Shown here piece by piece: positions 16,985 to 24,624 of a stretch of 64,000 nucleotides of DNA. The position numbers and the translations under genes were made by a program. The stretch is from a candidate division TM6 bacterium GW2011_GWF2_37_49 (GTDB lineage: Bacteria > Babelota > Babeliae > Babelales > RVW-14). Position 1 is the first letter of the stretch. Each line of letters opens with the position of its first letter. The stretch lies in contig LBTE01000006.1 in assembly GCA_000989955.1 (NCBI GenBank), positions 62,001 to 126,000 on the forward strand, given 5' to 3'. The notes below the pieces were generated by a model. It was not told the origin of the DNA. It saw only the letters and a list, made by a program, of their open reading frames with translations, and did no database searches.

Positions 16985-17247
16985 AAATAAAATTCCAAAA
17001 TTAATAAATTTAAATTTTAAACACACATGAGAAATTTATTGAGCACCAAAGTAAAAATCTGAAAATTGAACATCTTAAGTTAGTACGATATTCGCAAACA
17101 TGTCAATTACAGTCGATTATTGCCAAAATTTTACCATTTTTTTAAAAAATGTGGATTTTAATTTAAAAAAAATATTATTTTACGGATAATACACACGAAA
17201 CAACATATCAATCAAAACAACGTGCAGCAAATAGCTTGCAATAAAAA

Positions 17248-17410
17248 TGGCATTTTTTGTTATTTATTTAAAAAACATTACGCAACCAGCTTCAGATCGA
17301 ATTTAGCAGGTCGACTTTAAAATTTTATACATTTCTTCAAAGTGCCTACCCAATCAGCGCTTCAAGGAACAATAAGCTATGTATCTGCACAATTACGCAT
17401 ATTTTGACCT
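17248..17410 (+). repeat. Dispersed intergenic repeat, copy C
   Basis: Contains GGCATTTTTTG, a CAGATCG block, TAGCAGGTCGACTTTAAAA, then ATACATTTCTTC and the AGCTATGTATC block, in family order. It is among the more diverged copies. It occupies the divergent region between the barrel-protein gene and atpE. The bases from 16985 to 17247 before it hold nothing I recognise. Confidence 0.7.
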
Positions 17411-17611
17411 GGTGCATTTTATTTAAAACAATACATTTATTATTCAGCAATAACGCGATTAAAGACAATTAGAAAATCAGCTAAGTCATCTGTTTGGCGA
17501 AAAAATTAAATAATTTTTTAAAAACTATTAACTATTCATAAAAAAAATATATTTTAAATAATATAGTAAATATAAAAGTGTAATTTAATCAACCAAGATG
17601 AGGTAAGTCAA

Positions 17612-17860
17612 ATGGAAAATTTTGAGATGGCAAAACTTGCAGCCTATGCTGCCGCTGGAATTTGTATGGGAATTGGGGCATTAGGACCAGCGCTTGGACA
17701 AGGCCTTGTCGGAGCAAAAGCATGCGAAAGTATCGGAAAACAACCAGAATCGGCAACTCTAATAACAAGAACTATGGTTCTGGCGCTTGCATTTATCGAA
17801 TCTACGTCAATTTACTGCCTTGTTATCTCGCTTGTTCTGATACTGGCTGCCGGAAAATAG
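17612..17860 (+). CDS. atpE: F-type ATP synthase subunit c with Na+-binding signature
   Basis: 82-aa hairpin proteolipid that forms the rotor ring. Two membrane helices flank the polar loop (IGKQPES). The ion-binding carboxylate is E63 in helix 2. All side chains that bind Na+ in the Ilyobacter c ring have counterparts here at an offset of two: Q30 in helix 1, and E63, S64, T65 and Y68 (ESTSIY) in helix 2. A sodium-coupled enzyme is therefore inferred. GAGGT precedes the ATG. It is first in the operon; no subunit a gene (atpB) lies upstream. Confidence 0.95.
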   Translation: MENFEMAKLAAYAAAGICMGIGALGPALGQGLVGAKACESIGKQPESATLITRTMVLALAFIESTSIYCLVISLVLILAAGK

Positions 17861-17881
17861 GTCAACTATTGAGGGAATTTA

Positions 17882-18238
17882 ATGCAAATTAATTGCACGG
17901 TAATAATCCAAGCATTTAATTTTTTAATAACGTACCTTTTTTTGCGCAAATTTTTTTTTCATCCAACAGTACAGCTGATAAAGCAGAAAGATACCGCAAA
18001 AAAGATTTTGGCCGAAAAATTAAAGCTAAAAGAACTTGCTGTCAGCAATTTGGTGGCTAAAAAAAATAGTGATCTGGACGCATTCAGATATAGCATAAGC
18101 CAACGGTACCAGAAGCCTGAGCAAGCCGTTATACAAATCGAACCCAATGTATTAAGCAAGCAAGAGGTTATAGTTTCGCCTGAAGTTATTGAAGAATGTA
18201 AAAATTCCATTCTGAAAGGCGTACACAATGCTCTTTGA
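17882..18238 (+). CDS. Short ATP synthase b-type stalk subunit
   Basis: 118-aa protein with the start of a b/b' subunit: an N-terminal membrane helix (IIQAFNFLITYLFLRKFFF), then a Pro and a charged helix (LIKQKDTAKKILAEKLKLK). Usual b subunits have about 150-170 residues; the long C-terminal helix that contacts delta is short here and interrupted near residue 78 (QKPEQAV). Its position between atpE and a second b-like gene suggests a b/b' heterodimer, with this as the shorter member. GAGGGA precedes the ATG. Assignment is by position and topology, not by strong sequence motifs. Confidence 0.7.
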   Translation: MQINCTVIIQAFNFLITYLFLRKFFFHPTVQLIKQKDTAKKILAEKLKLKELAVSNLVAKKNSDLDAFRYSISQRYQKPEQAVIQIEPNVLSKQEVIVSPEVIEECKNSILKGVHNAL

Positions 18239-18716
18239 GATAACATTTATTGAGGTTTTATTTAAACTCACCATATTTAGCCTACTCTTAATTAAAATTT
18301 TACAATTATTCAAAAGTTATGGAGTACCATATCTTTTTGATGAAATAAAAAGAGAAAAGGCCGTAAGAACAGAATTAATAGAAAAAGAAAATTTAGTAAA
18401 ATCAACTCAAAATAAAATTGAAAACCAAATTAGAAATCAAAATAAATTATTTCTCGATTTAGAAAAAAATGTACAAAAATGGCATGCTTACCTTAGGCAA
18501 GAAGAAGATGTTATAACGAAAAAGCTTGCAGATGCAAAGATAAAAATAGAGCGCAAACGAAATATCCAACGAAACAATTACGTTATAACAACTATATACT
18601 CGGTAGCAATGCCAAAAGCTATAAAATTAGCACAAAAAGAACTTGAATCTAATTATTTAAACCAAGACGGAATATTAGCATTTAATAAATTAATTGAAAA
18701 CATTTCAAATGGTTAG
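18228..18716 (+). CDS. atpF: ATP synthase b-type stalk subunit (162 aa)
   Basis: An N-terminal hydrophobic helix (FIEVLFKLTIFSLLLIKILQLF) is followed by a long, highly charged helix (about 40-135) of the kind that forms the peripheral stalk. It overlaps the preceding b-like gene by 11 bases and stands just before atpH, the usual place of atpF. Sequence conservation is low, as is normal for subunit b. Confidence 0.75.
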   Translation: MLFEITFIEVLFKLTIFSLLLIKILQLFKSYGVPYLFDEIKREKAVRTELIEKENLVKSTQNKIENQIRNQNKLFLDLEKNVQKWHAYLRQEEDVITKKLADAKIKIERKRNIQRNNYVITTIYSVAMPKAIKLAQKELESNYLNQDGILAFNKLIENISNG

Positions 18717-18722
18717 GCGATA

Positions 18723-19277
18723 ATGATAACAAAACTGGATAAGGTAGCCTCCAAATATGCTAAAGCTTACTTAAATGTTTACCTTGCAGAAATGACAGAA
18801 GAAGCATGTGCCAACTTTTTGACAATGACTAATTTTTTGAGACTAAATAAGAAGTTTTATGCCTATCTTAGTATTCCACACCTTCCATTCGAAGAAAAAC
18901 AAAAATTTATTGATAAGCTCGTTGAAGTATTTAAATTAACAAAAAATCATCATAAACTTATAATGTTGTTACTAATAAATAGAAAATTTGAAATATTGGA
19001 GCTCGTTGTACAAAAAATTGTAAATTTGTTTCATATGCACAAAGGAATAATTAAACTGCAGGTCTATACATCACACGAAATAAATGAAAAACAAAAACAA
19101 CTAATCTTTAATTTCATTAAAAATACGCTTCAAATGAATGCTATCATTGACTTTTCAGTAGCCGCAAAACTAATATGTGGCATAAAGATAAAGGGAGCAA
19201 CATTTGTTTGGGAAAAATCGGTAACAAAATATTTAAATGATATTAAAAAGAAAGATATTCTGCAGGTAGAATTATGA
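18723..19277 (+). CDS. atpH: ATP synthase subunit delta
   Basis: 184 aa, the usual length. The N-terminal helical domain starts with the family pattern VASKYAKAYLNVY and the C-terminal part contains the conserved GIKIKGATFVWEKSV region. It links the b stalk to the alpha subunits. It follows the b gene by 6 bases and overlaps atpA by 4 (ATGA). Confidence 0.9.
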   Translation: MITKLDKVASKYAKAYLNVYLAEMTEEACANFLTMTNFLRLNKKFYAYLSIPHLPFEEKQKFIDKLVEVFKLTKNHHKLIMLLLINRKFEILELVVQKIVNLFHMHKGIIKLQVYTSHEINEKQKQLIFNFIKNTLQMNAIIDFSVAAKLICGIKIKGATFVWEKSVTKYLNDIKKKDILQVEL

Positions 19278-20791
19278 CAACACAAAATACAGATTTAATC
19301 TCCTTGCTAGAAAAAGCACTCAGCCAACAACCACAAGACTACCCACAAGAAGTTGGTACCGTTATAAAAGTTGGAGATGGAATATGCAAAATTTTTGGAT
19401 TAAATAATGCCGTGTTGGGCGAAATAATTGAATTTGAAAGTGGAGGCAAAGGGATAATTTTAGATCTCGATGAAGATTTTGTATCTGTAGCTCTTCTAGA
19501 AGAGGCAAACAGAGTTTTAGAGCAAGACACAGCAATGCGCACTGGAAAAGTTTTCAGTATTCCCGTTGGAGACAAATTACAGGGTCGAGTCATAAGCGCG
19601 ATTGGCAAACCACTCGATGGATTTGGTCCAATTCACGCAGACAAACAGCTGCCAATCGAACACTCCATACCAGGAATTATAGATAGATCACTAGTAAATC
19701 AGTCCTTGGAAACAGGAATTACTGCAATAGACAGTCTCTTTCCGATAGGCCGTGGGCAACGTGAGCTATTCATCGGTGATAGAGGAACAGGAAAAACATC
19801 GCTTGTCATCGACACAATTCTTCACCAAAAAAATAGTGGTGTTATCTGCATTTACGTCTCAATTGGGCACAAACAAGCCAACATTGCGAGGCTAACACAT
19901 CTTCTTGAAAAAAATGATGCGCTTGATTACACAATAATAGTTGATGCTAACGCTAAAGAAACACCTCTTAACCAATACCTTGCTCCATACTCAGGATGCA
20001 CAATTGGTGAATATTTTATGAATCAAGGTAAAGACGTACTTATTGTTTATGATGATTTAAGCAAGCATGCGATTGCATATCGCGAATTATCACTGCTTTT
20101 AAAGCGTCCCCCAGGCCGTGAAGCATATCCTGGAGATATTTTTTACATTCACTCGCGCTTACTTGAAAGAGCAGGCAAACTTTCATTAGCTCATGGCGGC
20201 GGATCGATTACAGCACTTCCAATAATACAAACACAGGAAGACGACATTTCTGGATATATTCCAACAAATCTAATTTCCATAACCGATGGCCAGATTATTT
20301 TAGACACAAATTTGTTCAATGGTGGAATACAGCCTGCTGTGAATGTTGGATTATCTGTATCTCGCGTAGGAAAAGTAGCGCAAACAAAAGCAATGCGCGA
20401 AGTGTCTGGCTCACTTAAGCTTGAGTTGGCCCAATATTACGAATTATTGGCATTTTCTCAATTTGGGTCAGAATTAGACAAATCAAGCCAAAAGGCTTTG
20501 GATAGAGGCCGAAGAGCAATAGAGATACTAAAACAGCCTGAACATGAGACATATTCGTTTGTCGACCAAGTAATCTTTTTATTTTTACTCAAAGAACATT
20601 ATTTAAACAAATTGGAAATCGATAAAATTAAGGACTTCGTTGTTCAATTAGCATCATATATTCAAGGAGCCTACAACGAAACGTACTCAGAAATACTAAA
20701 AACAAAAGAGCTTTCGCAGGCAAATATTGCATTGTTTAAGAAAGCTGCAGACGAATTTAGCGTCCTACGCGCAAACAAAAATCCAGTTTAA
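19274..20791 (+). CDS. atpA: ATP synthase subunit alpha
   Basis: 505-aa non-catalytic nucleotide-binding subunit of F1. The P-loop GDRGTGKTS lies at 168-176; downstream are VYDDLSKHA, RPPGREAYPGD and the family block ISITDGQI. AGGT precedes the ATG. The usual next genes (atpG, atpD, atpC) are absent: a lipoprotein gene and a tandem hairpin follow, so beta, gamma and epsilon must be encoded elsewhere if the enzyme is complete. Confidence 0.97.
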   Translation: MTTQNTDLISLLEKALSQQPQDYPQEVGTVIKVGDGICKIFGLNNAVLGEIIEFESGGKGIILDLDEDFVSVALLEEANRVLEQDTAMRTGKVFSIPVGDKLQGRVISAIGKPLDGFGPIHADKQLPIEHSIPGIIDRSLVNQSLETGITAIDSLFPIGRGQRELFIGDRGTGKTSLVIDTILHQKNSGVICIYVSIGHKQANIARLTHLLEKNDALDYTIIVDANAKETPLNQYLAPYSGCTIGEYFMNQGKDVLIVYDDLSKHAIAYRELSLLLKRPPGREAYPGDIFYIHSRLLERAGKLSLAHGGGSITALPIIQTQEDDISGYIPTNLISITDGQIILDTNLFNGGIQPAVNVGLSVSRVGKVAQTKAMREVSGSLKLELAQYYELLAFSQFGSELDKSSQKALDRGRRAIEILKQPEHETYSFVDQVIFLFLLKEHYLNKLEIDKIKDFVVQLASYIQGAYNETYSEILKTKELSQANIALFKKAADEFSVLRANKNPV

Positions 20792-20792
20792 T

Positions 20793-21266
20793 ATGCAAAA
20801 ACAATTTAAGATAAAAGCCTTTTACGTTTTTGTATTTTTATTTTTTGTATCAAGCTGCGGCCGAAAACAAAAGATCTTTTTCCCTCTTTCGCAAGAAGAA
20901 GTGGTAGCTGTAAACAAGCTAGACCTTCCATCTGTAAAAGGTTTGCTTGTTCAACAAACAGATCTTGGTGTTTACATATCATGGCTGCCATTGTTTTCAG
21001 AAAAAACACCTTCTAACATAAAAGAGTTTGAAAAAAATTTACTTGGATTTAACATATTTCGTCTTGAAAAAAACGCTATGTTTATTCCAAAAAATCCAAT
21101 CAATAAAGAAATTATATATATAAATCACTACGTTGACTTCAATAAAAAAATTAATAACCTTGATTCTTACACTGTCCAACCAATTTTCAAATTTGGTAAT
21201 AAAATAGTTGGTGGACCGTCAAGTCAAATCATAAAACAACTAGCTAAAAAAATCCCTCCAACTTAG
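20793..21266 (+). CDS. Lipoprotein of unknown function (157 aa)
   Basis: Starts at the ATG at 20793 (MQKQFKIKAFYVFVFLFF), one base after the atpA stop; a longer frame inside atpA is not needed. The lipobox is FVSSC followed by Gly-Arg, so lipidation at this cysteine is predicted. The mature part has beta-rich segments (GVYISWLPLF, LLGFNIFRLEKN, YTVQPIFKFGN) resembling a single fibronectin type III-like domain; that is a guess. It is last in the atp transcription unit and its stop codon lies inside the first hairpin of the terminator. Confidence 0.8.
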   Translation: MQKQFKIKAFYVFVFLFFVSSCGRKQKIFFPLSQEEVVAVNKLDLPSVKGLLVQQTDLGVYISWLPLFSEKTPSNIKEFEKNLLGFNIFRLEKNAMFIPKNPINKEIIYINHYVDFNKKINNLDSYTVQPIFKFGNKIVGGPSSQIIKQLAKKIPPT

Positions 21267-21280
21267 GACAAGCTGGAGGG
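21254..21280 (+). terminator. Hairpin overlapping the lipoprotein stop codon
   Basis: CCCTCCA pairs with TGGAGGG, extended by CTT/AAG, with the TAG stop in the loop. A G-run rather than a T-run follows directly, so it may act together with the next hairpin. Confidence 0.55.
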
Positions 21281-21290
21281 TTGGGGGGGC

Positions 21291-21314
21291 GAACAATACT
21301 AAAAAGTATTGTTC
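21291..21314 (+). terminator. Probable terminator of the atp operon
   Basis: A perfect 10-bp stem, GAACAATACT / AGTATTGTTC, with an AAAA loop. A T-rich stretch ending in TTTTTT lies 10 bases further on. Confidence 0.6.
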
Positions 21315-21618
21315 ATTTAGGGACTTTTTTATATTTCGACAATCTAGTGACCCTTTTCAAGATTGAGTCCTGCCACTGCAACGAAATGTTATCAAGGTCG
21401 CGATTCAATGTCAAGCAAAAAACTTACATCAAAAAGTATAAAGCAAATTTCAAACCAAATAATTCAGACTCAATATTGCATAATATTGCAATATTTGGAA
21501 AAAAATTCAAGCGTTATTTATCCAACAAAAATAGAGTTCCTGCGTAAAAATCATGATTAACTGCGAAATACATATAATACGACAAAGCAAACACTCGTAC
21601 AGATAAGTTTTTTTGATG
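21315..21618. other. Intergenic region, no supported gene
   Basis: A short frame (ATG at 21408, about 50 codons, MSSKKLTSK) is open on the plus strand with only a weak AAGGT upstream. It lies behind the atp terminator and before a convergent gene. I do not consider it supported. Confidence 0.4.
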
Positions 21619-22119
21619 TCACTTTTCGGTTTCAGACGGTTTTGTCTTTTCGACAAGGGCTTTAACTGTTTTAAGGTCAGTCTCTGCCTGATTTTTTAAT
21701 GCATCCTCGTTTGCAAATTTGACCCACGAGGCACCTTGCAGAGTCTTTGAAAGTTCTGACAGCATGATTGAGTCAAAATTTTGTTTTTGAAGATAGCCAA
21801 GCAGCTCGTCATCTGTTTTATTTTCCGTGTGCCAACCAAATCGTCGATTCAAATATGCTTTAAGAATACCTGTCAGCTGAAAATAAAACTTTTTGTATTC
21901 AGGCTTTGCAGTACATTTTTGCGGATTTAATAAAGCCAGTTCCTTAAAAGCCCATTCCCAGACAGTAATCTGTCTTTTTTTACGTTTTAAATATAAAAAA
22001 ATCATTAATGAAATAAGACTCAAACCCAAAATCACAAGCGCCAATCTGACCGATGTTTTTTCCAACATTGGCTGTGAATAATAATCATAAATTTCGTAAA
22101 AATCTGTCTGCTGTTCCAT
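21619..22119 (-). CDS. DUF4381-like membrane protein of the MoxR/DUF58 type cluster
   Basis: 166 aa with one membrane helix (VRLALVILGLSLISLMIFLYL) followed by a Lys/Arg-rich cytoplasmic start and a helical domain (WEWAFKELALLNP, FYFQLTGILKAYLNRRFG) typical of DUF4381. Such proteins are encoded beside DUF58 proteins and MoxR ATPases in Bat-type clusters, and the DUF58 gene lies just upstream here. AGGAGA precedes the ATG. The matching MoxR gene is about 37 kb away at 59674. Role unknown; envelope stress or protein-complex assembly has been proposed for the family. Confidence 0.7.
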   Translation of the reverse strand: MEQQTDFYEIYDYYSQPMLEKTSVRLALVILGLSLISLMIFLYLKRKKRQITVWEWAFKELALLNPQKCTAKPEYKKFYFQLTGILKAYLNRRFGWHTENKTDDELLGYLQKQNFDSIMLSELSKTLQGASWVKFANEDALKNQAETDLKTVKALVEKTKPSETEK

Positions 22120-22215
22120 TAAATTTGTCTCCTAATTCGTTTGTGTAAAAAGTTTATAAGCTCTGTAACAAACGGCCGACCTACTCGCAAATCTAACAAA
22201 TCAACTTTGTATTTA

Positions 22216-22977
22216 TTAAAAAGCTTTTTTTGCAAAGAATTGCTCTAATTTAAGCGTAGATCTTGAATCTAACGTAAAAACCTGACCATCTTCCGGATTT
22301 CTTACCTGCAACAATCCCACGTCAGGAAAGGACTCTTCACACTTATCAAGCACCCTAACGCCGATTAAATCGTATTCGCAACTTGCAACTTTTAAAACTT
22401 TTGAGTAACTGTCCAAATCATCAATCCAGTCTGAAATAAAGAATACAACGGCATTTTTCTTTTTAAGTTTGATCAAAAATGTTAAAGCACTTTCTATGTC
22501 TGTCCCTGCACCCTCTGGCTTTATCGAAAATATTGTTTCTAATATTTTGCCGCTGTGGGCACGCCCACGGCTTGGTGGAATCCATTTTTCGATCTGATCA
22601 GTAAAAAACAATGCCCCAACTTTATCTTTATTTTCACCAGAAATATACGCAATTGCAGCTGAAAGCTGAGCAATTAAATCCTGCCGTAGCTCAAAGCTAG
22701 ATGAATACAAGGATGATGCAGAAATATCGATAGCCAAAATAATGGTCCTGTCGCGCTCTTCGACAAATTGCTTAACCATCATTTTATTCATTTTTGCCGA
22801 GCTGTTCCAATCGATGGAACGCACATCATCGCCAACCTGATATTCGCGGATCTGGTCAAACTCAAGACCAGATCCTTTAAACGCTGACAAATAATCGCCG
22901 GATATATCGGTATACATCATACGCTTGGTATGAATTCGAATCTTTTTTATTTTTTTTCTGACTTCATCACTTATCAT
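22216..22977 (-). CDS. DUF58-family protein (vWA-like)
   Basis: 253 aa. The DUF58 signature lies at the start: GSGLEFDQIREYQVGDDVR, then IDWNSSAKM. A vWA-like fold follows with a MIDAS-type motif (AIDISASS) and VVFFISDWID. The ATG at 22977 has AGAAGGA at good spacing and is preferred over the upstream ATG at 22995, which overlaps serS. DUF58 proteins act with MoxR AAA+ ATPases, apparently as chaperone-like partners. Confidence 0.9.
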   Translation of the reverse strand: MISDEVRKKIKKIRIHTKRMMYTDISGDYLSAFKGSGLEFDQIREYQVGDDVRSIDWNSSAKMNKMMVKQFVEERDRTIILAIDISASSLYSSSFELRQDLIAQLSAAIAYISGENKDKVGALFFTDQIEKWIPPSRGRAHSGKILETIFSIKPEGAGTDIESALTFLIKLKKKNAVVFFISDWIDDLDSYSKVLKVASCEYDLIGVRVLDKCEESFPDVGLLQVRNPEDGQVFTLDSRSTLKLEQFFAKKAF

Positions 22978-22988
22978 GATTTGTCCTT

Positions 22989-24230
22989 CTACCAAACCTC
23001 GTTCATTTCCTTAACTAAGGCTTCTGGCAACTTAATTGATCCATCTTCTTGCTGATAGTTTTCCATCAAAGCGACCATCAATCGCGGCAAGGCCAACGAT
23101 GAAGCATTTAACGTATGCGCCAATTCTGGCTTTGAATCATGTGTTTTGCGATATCTAATTTTTGAGCGACGGGCTTGAAAATCGGTGCAATTACTGCACG
23201 AAGAGACCTCGTAATACTGGTTTTGGCCTGGCAACCAAACTTCGATATCATAAGTTTTTGCAGACGAGAATGAGCAATCTTGAGCAGCAAGCAAACTTAC
23301 ACGATAGTGCAAACCAAGCATTTTTAGAATATCTTCGGCACACCCAACCATCATTTCAAGCTCTGGAAAAGATTTTTCAGGCTCGCAGATTGAATACAGT
23401 TCAACTTTTTCGAACTGATGAATACGAATCAAACCTCTTTCGGTAGAACCGTAAGTTCCAGCCTCACGTCTAAAACACCCAGTCCATGCGGTCATGCGCA
23501 ACGGCAACTCTTCGACTGGCAATATTTTATCAGCATAAATATTGGTTAAGCTGACCTCAGCCGTTGGAATAAGATTTAGCCCATCTTCGGGAAGGCTGTA
23601 ATAATCGCCTTTAAATTTTGGTAAATTTCCAGAATTATAAAGCGCGCCTTCATTGACCAAATATGGCGGAATAATCGGCTCAAAACCTTTTTTAACGTTA
23701 TTTTTTAACATCATTCGAGTGAGCGCATAAATTACCTTGACACCCAAACCTCGATAAAGCGCAAACTGCGCACCAGACATCTTTGCAGCTGTCTCAAAAT
23801 CAAACCACTTGGCTTTTTCGTTTAATTCAACGTGATTTTTGATTGTGAATTTAAAATCAGGCTTCTGGCCAATGATTCTGACAGGCAAGTTGGCTTCCTT
23901 GTTGCCCAGCGGAATATCTTCGGCCGGAATGTTGGGACACGACAGCCACAAAGTTTTATACTCTTGTTCAATTACGCAGAGCTCATCTTCTTTTAATTTA
24001 AGCTCTTTGCCGAGCTCTATACTTTTTTGACGAATTTCAGGAGTTATGCCCTTGGAGCCAGCGGATGCAAGCTCGTTTTTATTTTTACGTAGTCCTTCTA
24101 TTTCTGAATTAATTGATCTGACAAGCCGGTCTAGCTCAAGCAAACGATCAACGTTAAAGGAAGGCTCTTTGCGTAAAATAAGCTCTTTTACCAAATCTGT
24201 ATCAGCACGCAACCGATTTAAATCTATCAT
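22989..24230 (-). CDS. serS: Seryl-tRNA synthetase
   Basis: Class II aminoacyl-tRNA synthetase. The N-terminal long coiled-coil arm (about 25-100) and the catalytic core are present: TAEVSLTN, FRREAGTYGSTERGLIRIHQF (motif 2), ASSLALPRLMVALMENYQ (motif 3). The ATG at 24230 (MIDLNRLRADTD) has GGAG upstream and matches the family N-terminus; the 34 extra codons further upstream are not part of the protein. 413 aa, usual length. Confidence 0.96.
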   Translation of the reverse strand: MIDLNRLRADTDLVKELILRKEPSFNVDRLLELDRLVRSINSEIEGLRKNKNELASAGSKGITPEIRQKSIELGKELKLKEDELCVIEQEYKTLWLSCPNIPAEDIPLGNKEANLPVRIIGQKPDFKFTIKNHVELNEKAKWFDFETAAKMSGAQFALYRGLGVKVIYALTRMMLKNNVKKGFEPIIPPYLVNEGALYNSGNLPKFKGDYYSLPEDGLNLIPTAEVSLTNIYADKILPVEELPLRMTAWTGCFRREAGTYGSTERGLIRIHQFEKVELYSICEPEKSFPELEMMVGCAEDILKMLGLHYRVSLLAAQDCSFSSAKTYDIEVWLPGQNQYYEVSSCSNCTDFQARRSKIRYRKTHDSKPELAHTLNASSLALPRLMVALMENYQQEDGSIKLPEALVKEMNEVW

Positions 24231-24381
24231 GGCATACTCCAAAAATGCGGTTATAAAATTTACAAGCATCACAAGACGCCTACCAATTTTATAACAAAAA
24301 AGTCTTATCCTTGATAACGAAATAAATGGCACAATTAAATGACACTCAAAACCATTAGCCAGAGCCTGGCCAAAAATACGC

Positions 24382-24545
24382 AGGCACTTTTTGCAGTTTT
24401 GAAAAAAAACATTCGGTAACTCAGCGCTGATAGATGCTAGCAGGCGGGACCTAAAATTTTATAAATTTCGCGACAAAGCCGATTAATTCAGTGCTTAACA
24501 AATACGTAGTCAATGTATCACCGCATTAATGATAGATTTGACGAT
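24382..24545 (+). repeat. Dispersed intergenic repeat, copy D
   Basis: A nearly complete copy: GGCACTTTTTGCAGTTTT, ATTCGGTAACT, GCTAGCAGGCGGGA, CTAAAATTTTATAAATTTC, then TAGTCAATGTATCA and ATAGATTTGACG. It lies between the serS start and the terminator of the beta-helix gene. Confidence 0.88.
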
Positions 24546-24573
24546 ATGCAGTTATTAATAATTTTCAACAATA

Positions 24574-24613
24574 AAAAGAAGAAACCCCGAATAACTTGGA
24601 GGTTTCTTCTTTT
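24574..24613 (-). terminator. Terminator of the beta-helix gene at 24625
   Basis: Stem AAAAGAAGAAACC / GGTTTCTTCTTTT, 13 bp, 14-base loop. On the minus strand it ends in a T-run directly after the gene. Confidence 0.75.
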
Positions 24614-24624
24614 CTTAAAATATT

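Noticed and set aside
21408-21560. 50-codon frame (MSSKKLTSK) after the atp terminator
   Set aside because: Weak ribosome-binding site, behind a terminator, composition like random AT-rich DNA, no recognisable pattern.
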